From Vandiemenella viatica (Eukaryota; Arthropoda; Insecta; Orthoptera; Morabidae), in assembly GCA_031002005.1 (NCBI GenBank), contig CM061921.1:141455283-141519282 (forward strand): 64,000 nt of DNA, in the 5' to 3' direction. The notes beneath the pieces were generated by a model. It had not been told where the DNA came from, searched no databases, and worked only from the letters and a program-made list of their open reading frames with translations. Shown here one piece after another: positions 55,412 through 64,000 of the stretch (positions within the stretch are counted from its first letter, which is position 1; every line of letters begins with the position of its first letter). The position numbers were made by a program, and so were the translations under genes.

Positions 55412-56350
55412 ATGTATTAAGGAATTGTTGTTCCATTTTCTTTTGTCATATTCACTGACATCAAGAAGAAATGGAGTGGGTTGCGGGATACAACGGAGAA
55501 CTGGCGACAGAATTGTGCGAACCAGCTTTCAATACAAGCGTATTCGAGCGAATAGCGTCCACTAAATGCCAGCCTCAGTTTTTGTTTTGAGAATATTATT
55601 TCTTTGAACTGTTCCCACTTACTTTCTACTGTACACATTGAACCTCTCCCTTAAACGCCTCATCAGTTCTGAAACTGTTGCTTTGATATAATTATACATA
55701 TAACCTACCTATTCCTTGGTTAATGATTTCCTGAGTCCTGTTATGTCCATCACAACTACCTCATGATCATTTATTTCCTCTATCACATAAGACCTCCCAT
55801 AATTTTCATTGAGCTTTCTTAAGAAAATATCCAGCATATTGTGTCTCCTTGTGTTTTGTTATTACACTTTTGTAAATCTTTCCCTCAATAAAGTATTTGC
55901 ATATTTCTGCTCCCTGGTGTTGCTAATTCCACTCCCCTACCAGTCAGCACCTGATATATTTAGGTGGCCAACTATTATGACCACTTTATTCTCACATCTG
56001 AACTCTGGATATGAAATCATTTTTTTCGCCATCGCCTCATTTTTTTCCATTCTTTCACTTCGGTAAGCAGCTATGACTCTTGTCATTTCTCTTTATTCCC
56101 CCCAAAACTCTACCTCAAGCAATTTATGCTCATCGTCTGTGAATACACAGGAACTACCATAGTCAATAACCAGTATAAATATTCCTCCACTAGTTCCTTC
56201 TCTATTTCTATGGTATTCTCTGTATACTTCAGGAAAAACACCATTGTCTAGAACTCTTTAACCAAGACTCAACATCTATAACTATCTGTTGTTGATGTGT
56301 CTCAAACAAGCTAAAAACCCGAAACTATGTTCTTTATACTCCTACAATAT
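55412..56350 (-). pseudogene. Non-LTR retrotransposon endonuclease domain relic
   Basis: Minus strand: GVFPEVYREYHRNREGTSGG, TRVIAAYRSERME, VVIVGHLNISGADW (from the VGDLN core, D replaced by H), REQKYANTLL, NMLDIFLRKLNENYG, INDHEVVVMDITG (from SDH, S replaced by N) and VSELMRRLREMFNVYSRKVS. These are the conserved blocks of an APE-type endonuclease. No RT follows it at lower coordinates on this strand. Stops occur. Confidence 0.75.
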
Positions 56351-56559
56351 ACTAATAAAAACCTGATTTCTGGATTTTATAGGTCACATTTTCTGTGATA
56401 TTATTCCTAATACCAATTCTTTCCCCATTTTATCCTTCGATCAACTTTATTTTTTACACCCACACTATTGTTTTCTAACCTGAAAAATCAATCAATTTGC
56501 CTTATAGAATTGGAGGGTTTTGACGCAAAAATTTCATTTAAATTTAAGTTTTGTTGTTA

Positions 56560-56957
56560 GGGACCGTGTACAAACTACGTGGCTTGGTCCAGGGTGGGGG
56601 GGGGGAGGTTGGTTGAAAGGCTACGCTGGGCTACGTGGGGGGAGGGGGGGGTGGTTCCGAGCCAGGCCACGTAGCTTTCCTTTCAAAACATTTTTCACAG
56701 TTAAAATGAGGAACAGAACTCACAACAGCATGTGAATAATTATTTCCCTCAGTTAATTATCTCCGTATGTAATTTACAATCGTCTGACAAGAGAAAACAG
56801 TACAAAATGTCTTTTGGAATCAAAAGGGAAAAAAAGCTACGTGCTACGTGGGGGGGGGGGGGGGAGGGTAGAGGCAAAAGCCACGAAGGGCTACGTGGGG
56901 GGGGGGGGGGGTTTCACAGAAGGCCAAATTGGAGCTCAGTGGTTTATGCACGCTCCC
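56560..56957. mobile_element. TTA-flanked G-tract-rich MITE, copy B
   Basis: 398 bp, flanked by TTA (56557-56559, 56958-56960). Ends GGGACCGTGTACAAACTACG and complement of GGGAGCGTGCATAAACCAC. Full-length match to copy A at 96-494 (shared CAACAGCATGTGAATAATTA and TCGTCTGACAAGAGAAAAC in variant form). Six G runs of 7-16 and the CTACGTG box repeated. The open frames through it (Gly/Arg/Trp-rich) are artefacts of the G runs. Confidence 0.88.
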
Positions 56958-57439
56958 TTACTGACAATATATGTTAAAGGTACAAATCGGACACCAGTAA
57001 TTGTAAGGATCGAGTCATGGATGATGGTGTTTCCCCTTGGTTTTTCTGCTATTTCTTGAACTAATCTAGCATTACCCTTCACGTTCATGTGGAGGCCAAG
57101 CATAGGAAAACCCCACCTCCAAATTGCAAAAACTGGAAAGTATACATATTTGATTTTGAGGTTGTCAGCAGTGCACCACCATGTTAACACGTCTCACTGA
57201 ACTAATAGTGGTGCTGCAACACTTCCATAAAACTCATATTTACGTATGGGTGGAATATTTGCTTTGAAAGTAGCACCAATCAATTTAAAAGAGATGTTTT
57301 ATTTGAATACAATCCCCTTCATTTTTTTACTGTTGTTAGCTATTAATAATAAACGAGCTTATGACCCGGTGGCAAATCGCCTGCACTACTATTTTTGCAC
57401 TATACGAATTATCAACTGAAATCTTTTAAATATTCGGAA

Positions 57440-58150
57440 TAAGATTTTCAGCACATGTCTTGATAATTTATTCCATTTCTGAACTCTAATTTTTGGATAT
57501 GGCTATTTCTCCCATTACACATACTACTCCTAATTCTTCTCTCCTAATTCTTCAACTCTTTTGTATGATACATACGCACCCAACGCGCTCTTCAGCCTTC
57601 TTCTGTCTTCGAATGATTCCTGACTCAGCTCTTTTGTCATATCAAATTGTGTTCTGCCGTAATCTCCGCAAACAAATCTAACTGCACCCTCTCCAACGTT
57701 TTGGTACTCATCATGTGGGTTTCAGACCAGCCTACCCCACTCAAGCAAAAGCCCGAACAAGATATTGTATTCCAGTTCCCTCATTTCCATAGTAAATCTC
57801 ATCACTTTCTTAAACACGTGCAGAAGTTTGGAACATCTCCCTGCCACCTGCTCAATGCGCAGTTGAGTTTAGTATCAGATTCCAAGATATTTGAAATAAA
57901 TGCCTTCAACAACAATCACAAAAGAAATTCTTATTTTTCCATCTGTGCACCTAATAAGCTTATCCTTGTTGGATTTCCTCATTACATGCTGACGTATACA
58001 ACTAGATATCCTTTCTAAATATCTCTGTGGTTGTTCCCAGCTCTCTCTCGTTTAATCTTATTATACAACATTATGTCATCTACAGACAACTCTTGACTGT
58101 AACCTAACAACAGAATTACTCATGAGAATAATGAACAGCACTGGTCCAAA
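57440..58150 (-). pseudogene. Non-LTR retrotransposon RT C-terminal relic, cut by a Tc1 relic
   Basis: Minus strand: TGPVLFIILMSNSVVRLQSR, VDDIMLYNKIK (RT catalytic, about 58085), YFKYLGI, RCSKLLHVFKKVMRFTMEMR, VRFVCGDYGRT and EDRRRLKSALGAYVSYKRV. Related to but more decayed than the 53.9-kb element. It stops abruptly where the Tc1 sequence begins (about 58155). Confidence 0.75.
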
Positions 58151-58159
58151 TTTGCAGGC

Positions 58160-58520
58160 AGCTCGACACGCCACATTTCAGCAGCACAATGCTCTACCTC
58201 ATGTGACGAGGAATGTGCAAGCCTTCTTCGAAGAAAGACGGGTACCACTGTTTCCTTGGTTTGCACGTTCGGCTGACATATCACCCATCGAACATGTCTG
58301 TGTTATGGTTGGTCGGCTACTTGTTGGTTCTGGTCTTGCAACCACTGTAGGTGCTAACTGGACGCGCCTACAAACCGTTTGGCGGTGTGTTCCCCAGCAC
58401 TATATCCAGTCTGTGTTTGATTTCATGCTACGACGTCTAGAGGTTCTGATTGCAGCAAGCAGCGGCTTCACACCATACTCAATGCTCACGGGCAAATTGC
58501 AGGTAGCTCTGCAATTCTAA
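58160..58520 (+). pseudogene. Tc1-like transposase C-terminal relic
   Basis: Reads ATFQQHNALPHVTRNVQAFF (second Asp replaced by H), RSADISPIEHVCVMVGR (from ARSPDMSPIEHVWD), VWRCVPQHYIQSVFDFMLRR and AASSGFTPY. Open for 110 codons but lacking catalytic D and the front half. Confidence 0.8.
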
Positions 58521-58915
58521 TAATTTGTGTATTGGCATGTTCCTAATCTGTGCAATAAATTTCATTGTAATCACAAGTCTCCTTATTGCTGTTGCAATTG
58601 GCGCAAATAGTAACATACAGCAGTGTTCCAGGGAATGTTGAGTCCGGTCAAAGGGAGTACCCGAGCTGATACTCATTACCTCCATCACGGAGCGTCCCCA
58701 CTGTACCAACCACCCAGCATCCGTCCCCACCTCAGAAACAGGCCCTTCCGGATCACCCAGCATTACAGCAGGGATGTTGAGGCAAGGCGTGTTTCACTAA
58801 TCAATTAAGAGTTAACACGGGGAGCGGCGTGGACGCAGCGCCCGCCACGAACCAAGGCGAAGAGGAAACCTCACCGTATAGCATAATCCTGTCTGCTAGT
58901 CCCACGCGCGCTCGG

Positions 58916-59406
58916 AAAATGGTTCAAACTTCAAGATCGTTTAGGGGTTGGTACAGAGAGTGATTTGATACTGGGAACATAGGGTCGCAGCAGTCTACAG
59001 AGCCTTGAGAAACATGGTTGAAGTAGACCCCCGCCCCTGTAAGGTAGGTAGTATTCAGCGATATTGCGGTGGTGAGAATATGTGGTTGGTGGCGTAAACT
59101 GTAGCCGAAAGTGCGACAGATGCTTGAAGGAGAGGTAAAAATTGCTGAGAACACCCCCCCCCCCCCCACACACACACATCTTTATTGAGAAACTGTCTTT
59201 TTCACACTTTCGGCTACAGTTTGCGCCACTAACCACCTCTCCTCACCGCCGCAATACCGCTGAATGCTGCCTATCTTACATGGAGGGGGGGGGTCTACTT
59301 CAACCACGTTTTCCAGAGCTTTGGAGACCGCTGCGACCCTATGTTACCTGTATAAATCACTTTCTGTGCCAATCCCTAAAAGATGGTGAAGTTTTAACCA
59401 TTTTTT
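58916..59406. mobile_element. Long inverted-repeat foldback, arms about 210 bp
   Basis: Arms 58916-59126 and 59190-59406 pair in inverse with about 80-85% identity (shared CATAGGGTCGCAGC, GTGGTTGAAGTAGACCCCC and AACTGTAGCCGAAAGTG with complements). The 60-bp centre has a run of 13 C followed by CA repeats (59154-59177). No coding capacity; termini not sharp. Confidence 0.8.
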
Positions 59407-59519
59407 CTAAAAATACCGTGAAATTTGTTGTAATAATGTGTGAGGCCTGAATCCCTTGTAGGTTTATTATTAGTACAAGGAAATTTTCCGTAAGGGCGCA
59501 GTATTTCGTTAATGCTTGT

Positions 59520-60290
59520 TACAGCTGATGTTGGGTTCACTGAATGGAAACTTTTAAGAGATCTAGGTTATAAAATTTTGATGGAATACTGCGAAATGAT
59601 ATGAAGTCCGATTACTTGCATCAAACCCGGGAACCGGAGGGGATACCAACAAGGGCAGCTGCGTCACTGAGAAGACTGAAGGAGAATAAGGAGAGTAGTT
59701 ATTTTCATACGACATAGTCTGGACGGATATTGGATGACGAAACATGACTATTATACGCAAGGGAAGAGAGGGACATAATCCACACCGTGAAACTCAGAAA
59801 ATATACTGCACCACATTATTGGGTCGTGTTCAACTGACAACCAGAACAACTGGCTAAAATTCGCCTTCTGAAACAATTTCAACCCATTTCACCAGTTGTT
59901 ACGGTAGCCTTAAAGACGATCAGCGTCAATTGATTACATTTTACACGTCAACAATAGATACATGGTCAGGTAAAATGAACGTATGGAGTATAAACTAACT
60001 CACATATACAGTTTCTGGGCTGGTGTTTCTTGTGAGGCATTTGTCTGTGGTACGCATGCATATAATTTTTTCTTTCAGTTAGCACTTTGGTTAAATCTCA
60101 ATATTATTTTCCTGCTTCCTAAACATGTGCCTACCTCTTCAACCTGACGAGTCGTTTACGTTCTTTCAGCCTTATGTCTATCAGTCCACCCTTGTACCTA
60201 ACATTGTTTGGGTTTCATGTTGTGGTACAGCCAAGTTTGGATAAATTGAAAAGTGAGGTGTGTAAGTGTCGGTAACATGCACATTAAAAG
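59520..60290. other. Intergenic; possible very decayed RT C-terminus
   Basis: Plus-strand frame LRDLGYKILMEYCEMI near 59558 weakly resembles the YKTLVRPLLEY block of the RT relics. Nothing firm. Confidence 0.25.
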
Positions 60291-60309
60291 ACATTGCTCG
60301 AGGTACTTA

Positions 60310-60385
60310 AAATCCAAATTACATTCCTTTCCTTTCTCCCCTGTCCTCTAATGATCTTGACGTCGATGATGTGTAAAGCTATAAG
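60310..60385 (+). mobile_element. SINE 3'-end fragment
   Basis: CTCTAATGATCTTGACGTCG followed by ATGATGTGTAAAGC, the 3' segment of the tRNA-derived SINE. The rest is absent. Confidence 0.65.
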
Positions 60386-60389
60386 CAGA

Positions 60390-61580
60390 AAATGTGACTT
60401 TTCTGCAAGGGACACGATAGCTCACGCACCTGAAAGAACTACTATGATCAGCCCGAGGATTATAGCAGTTGATGTTTTGCGATATACGGGAGAGACAAGC
60501 AATAAAGGAATTAGTCAGCGTTAGCCGACCAGAGACATTTTAGTCAGGAAGCTTAACAAAGACGGTGTCAGATTAAACATGCGTACGTGGGATCAGTTCT
60601 GCACAAATGACGTTGATTTTACAAATCTAAAATTGCAAGAAACTTTTCTAATTATCCCTCAGTGAGTGAATATAACGAGAGTATAAGCCTTGGTTAAAGC
60701 TGTCTGCGAATAACAACCCTTGATTGTTTTATCAATAAACTTATCGCCAATATTTCTGTATTGCATGACCTACGGTGAACGAGAGAACATTTGAGCAGTT
60801 TCACGATTGGTGACTTTTTTCTTGCGACTTACGAGGCACTAGCTGACTTCGGAGAACGACGCAACGGGAGCGACCATTCGGTGCTCATTCCCCTACAATG
60901 CAAACTGATTTCTTTCCGTTTTGCGGAAAACCTCCAGTCGACTTGTCGTCTGATCCAGCGCTTGTCACAGCAGGGTCCCTGGCGATACTAAGATGATCCC
61001 GATCCGTTCTACGAAATACAAGACGTCACTTGAAGTGAGATGTTCTCGTCTATCTCAGCTGACAATCCAAACATTAAGCTGGCGATAGTACACCGGTGTG
61101 AAAAACTTAAGGATGAGATTAACTTTCGCATGCTATGTTACTGGCAAGTAATATAGCTCGATGAATCTTGAACCATGCAAAGAAAAAAATGATATAGTAT
61201 GGTACAGTAGGCAACTGGAAGAAATACGCGAAGAGACGAACAGAAATTACACTTTTGTTCCGAGACAATATGTTCTACTGAAGTCATTGCGACCCAAGAT
61301 TGTCGTCTGAACTTTTTTTTTTACTTTTTATACTTTTTTTTTTATTTATTACACATTTTTACAGCCTAGTACCTAGACACTAAAACAGGCCTTAATTTAA
61401 CACAACAGTTTTACATTTGATACTTCAACAGATAATTCCACAATGAATAATTTCAATTTTTGTTATGTATAGTTTTGGCAATATCTGTACAGTCTTTGCT
61501 TGTTGGCACTATACATACGATTGTCGCCTGGACAGTAAAAAAAGGAGGAACATATTTCTTAAAAGGGTGTGTAACCACTA
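60390..61580. other. Intergenic sequence, nothing recognised
   Basis: Moderate GC. Small open frames (60791-60991, 61460-61648 plus) lack similarity. T runs at 61312-61345. Confidence 0.4.
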
Positions 61581-61587
61581 CAGACAG

Positions 61588-62298
61588 CTATTCATGCTCT
61601 GCAACGTGCTCCCGTGATGGCCATAATGTTGGTAAGGAGTTCTTGTGATAACATCTAATTCCTCCACCAGCGTGGTTGACAACTGCTGGATGGTTGTTGA
61701 TGCATGTTGGCATACTGCAATACATCTCTTTACGCCTCCCCAACGCATCCGCCACTTGTTCGATAGGATTTAAGTCGGGTGAACAGGCAGGCCAGTCCAT
61801 TATCGAATTTCCTCTCGTCCCGAGACTCCTCCACTTATTCGATACAATCGCACAATGTTAACAATAAAAGTGGTCAGTGCCGAATTAACACCTGAAAAGA
61901 CGCACATGGGGAAGAAGAACACTATTATAATAACGCTGACCAGTGAGTGTTGCGAGTTCAAATATTTGGTAGTCGATACGCGCATAAAACATTATGCCCC
62001 CCAACACCATAACACTTGGACCACCAAAACGATCATGTTCGATAATGTTCCTGGGTGCATTACGTGTTCCTACCTATCACCAGATCAGGTTACGTCCAGA
62101 ATCACTATGCGGACTGAATCTGTTCTCCTCTGAATAGAGCAAGCGACACCACTCCTCTTCGGTCCTGTCCCGGTGCACTTGACACCGTCGTAAACGATGC
62201 CGCCGATGTGCGGGTGTCAACGGAACACAACATAATAAGGCAAATAGTGTAACCCCATGCAGTCTCTGTGCCACTGTGTTACATGATATTGCGTGAGT
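61588..62298 (-). pseudogene. Tc1-like transposase relic
   Basis: Minus strand: NTVAQRLHGVTLFAL, VPLTPAHRRHRLRRCQVHRD, TEEEWCRLLYSEENRFSPHS (first catalytic Asp replaced: SEEN for SDES), VMVLGGIMFYARIDYQ, then MDWPACSPDLNPIEQVADAL (61800 on). About 50 residues around the second Asp are scrambled by stops. The front end abuts the TTA-flanked element at 62301. Confidence 0.85.
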
Positions 62299-62300
62299 TA

Positions 62301-63428
62301 AGGTGGCCATACACGATCGCTCCATTTGGATGTCATCCATATGGATGACATCCATGCGGATGACATCCAAAAGCGTAGCACATACACGATCATTCCATCA
62401 CTCCAGTCAGCCACGACAATGAAAAAAAAGAGTCAAAGCAAGCAACAATAGGTTGTCAATTTGCTATACAACAATCTAGTTATGCCAAGTACTAAATAAA
62501 ACGAGCCCGAATTAATTTTAAAGGATATTCAAACTATCGAATACTGAATAAAAGTCCTGAGAATTAAATAAACGTCCAAAAAAGTGCGAAATTATGAAAA
62601 ATAAGCTATGTGATATTACGAAAAATTTAAAAATACTACAAAAATATTATAAAACAGATTTATTAAATTGAAATAGTTTAGCAGGCTGAAAATAGTGACA
62701 AGTACGTTAAATGTAGTAAAACAACATATTTAAAAACAACATATTTAAACAAGTGGGCTCATATAAAATTAATCTTATCATACTATGATCTTTTTAAAAA
62801 GAAGACCGCAAAGAATTATCTTTTTTTTTCCAACACGGTTTCTCTGTTGGTGTTTATGTCTTTATTTTTAAATAATATTAGCAATTGACCTATTGTCCTA
62901 CAAGCATGGTAAGTCCTTACACTTCTCAATAATCTCCTGCACAAAGTCTTATTGAGACGACATTATTATTAATTTTTTTAAAAAAAGTAATTAATCGCTA
63001 ATTGTTACTTAATAATATTTAAAACTGTATTATTTTCAATTCTACATTCAAACTAATATTTAACTACTAGCAAAACAAATATTTCTATAGCAGATTCAAA
63101 ACAAAAAAGAAATGGTACAATGGTGCATAGTCCACTCAAGGCACTGATGTTGTCTGCTCGATGGTCGGTGACAGAGTGAGAAGAGTTTGGACCGCGGTTT
63201 CGCCATACACGAGCCGACTGGAGTGATGGTGTCGCTCCACGTAGTTTTCCCCACACACCGTCAGTTGGTTTGATGGCATGATGGACGAAACTGATGGATA
63301 TTGGACTGACCGGATATCCAAATAATCCTGTCACTCCACGTCATCCACATCAGTTTCCCCACACACGACGTGATAATGGAGTGACATCGCTCCATTTGGA
63401 CAGATGGAGCGATCGTGTATGGCCACCT
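62301..63428. mobile_element. 1.1-kb TTA-flanked element with subterminal repeats
   Basis: Termini AGGTGGCCATACACGATCGC and complement give a 26-bp inverted repeat, with TTA on each side (62298-62300, 63429-63431). Next to both ends are repeats of ATCGCTCCAT and GGATGACATCCA in both orientations. The AT-rich middle has no recognisable transposase. TTA duplication hints at PIF/Harbinger, but the family is not certain. Confidence 0.75.
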
Positions 63429-63439
63429 TTACAGTCATC

Positions 63440-63690
63440 TATACTCTACACTAATATTATAAATGCGAATGTAAATCTGTCTCTCTGTCTGTTTGTTATG
63501 TTTCTTGGGCTAAACGGCTAATCCTATCATGATGAAGTTTGACAAGCAGACGCGATTTGGCATTAGGATGGACATAGGATACTTTTTCTGAATAAATAGT
63601 ACATACTGTCATGTAATTTTGAAAAATTACCGAAACGGCGATAGACTGACGCTTAGGATGTGTAACACTCTGTAGTGCCTTGCTCGATAA
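63440..63690 (+). repeat. Dispersed ACTAATATTATAAATGCGAA repeat, copy 1
   Basis: Starts CTACACTAATATTATAAATG, continues GTCTGTTTGTTATG and GGCTAAACGGCTAATCC...TGATGAAGTTTG. This unit is common in insect genomes, often in Helitron- or SINE-like contexts; I cannot fix its class here. Confidence 0.6.
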
Positions 63691-63691
63691 C

Positions 63692-63790
63692 GGGGCTTGG
63701 TAGCGCAGTGGTTAACGCACTTGCTTTCCAATGTGTTGGACTGTAGTCTCCGGTTCAATTCCCTATGGAAGCAAAGATTTTTAAGAATTG
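63692..63790 (+). mobile_element. Second tRNA-derived SINE type (head)
   Basis: GGCTTGGTAGCGCAGTGGTT (A box) and GGTTCAATTCC (B box, 63753-63763) with the normal spacing. Unlike the main SINE family, the body after the head is different. It lies between two copies of the ACTAATATTATAAATGCG repeat, so the three could be one composite element. Confidence 0.6.
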
Positions 63791-63947
63791 TTTTTGATAG
63801 TATGAGCCACGCCTGGAACGTCAGATTTTCGGATTCCATTTTAAACAGTAGATACCACTAATGTAGGGGCGCAATGTTTGGCAAATCGTACGCGGTCTGA
63901 CAATGCTGTAGGTGTACACTTTTTGACGCTATATTTATCACTCAGTA

Positions 63948-64000
63948 ATCTATACTAATATTATAAATGCGAAAGTAACTCTCTCTGTCTGTTTGTTACG
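63948..64000 (+). repeat. Dispersed ACTAATATTATAAATGCGAA repeat, copy 2 (runs off the window)
   Basis: CTATACTAATATTATAAATG then CGAAAGTAACTCTCTCTGTC, the same start as the copy at 63440, in direct orientation about 505 bp further on. Confidence 0.7.

Noticed and set aside
53930..56350. Opposed non-LTR pieces (RT on plus, endonuclease on minus) as a twin-primed insertion
   Set aside because: In twin priming the inverted 5' part lies upstream of the 3' part. Here the endonuclease lies beyond the 3' end and tail of the RT piece, so they are separate insertions.
56520..57059. Gly/Arg/Trp-rich open frames
   Set aside because: Produced by G runs in the MITE; absent as conserved protein in copy A.

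Overview
This is a eukaryotic nuclear window, AT-rich and dense in transposable elements. It is most likely from an insect with a large genome. I lean towards a polyneopteran (orthopteroid or blattoid) because of the intron sizes, the style of tRNA-SINE and the mix of degenerate non-LTR, Tc1/mariner, hAT and Penelope-like relics, but the species is inference. Two isolated promoters with a TATA box and a TCAGT initiator fit arthropods.

The only host gene I can support is ADCK1, a UbiB/aarF-family mitochondrial protein kinase-like gene on the minus strand. Seven coding exons lie at 43733-43593, 34272-34183, 21504-21301, 18806-18489, 18397-18137, 8487-8290 and 1540-1398. Each has GT/AG borders, and the reading frame is intact across every junction (451 complete codons plus two bases). 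The start codon is in the window. The last roughly 70 residues and the stop lie beyond base 1. About 1.36 kb of coding sequence is spread over 42.3 kb, with introns from 91 bp to 12.7 kb.

Almost everything else is mobile DNA. Introns hold a Tc1 relic split by a TTA-flanked MITE (1-841), a family of foldback elements (about 2.0, 4.2, 6.7, 7.0-7.5, 19.1 and 35.3 kb), at least ten copies of a tRNA-derived SINE (full-length copy 24358-24600), hAT MITEs with exact 8-bp target duplications, LTR-like promoter units (9.9-10.4 and 11.8-13.0 kb), three TA-flanked mariner-like elements, and Penelope-like elements (PLEs) with hammerhead-ribozyme-like cores (30.3-32.2, 32.8-33.7 and near 38.15 kb). An inverted pair of Tc1-like halves occupies 38.6-40.7 kb.

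Upstream of ADCK1 (43.9-64 kb) I see no host gene. That part holds remnants of at least five non-LTR retrotransposons on both strands, a degenerate tandem array (45.8-47.5 kb), two long inverted-repeat elements, two more hAT MITEs, a second copy of the G-tract-rich MITE, Tc1 relics and a 1.1-kb TTA-flanked element.

The observations most worth a second look are the foldback PLE with 12-bp target duplications and two opposed hammerhead-like cores, the G-tract MITE family, and the palindromic Tc1 pair.
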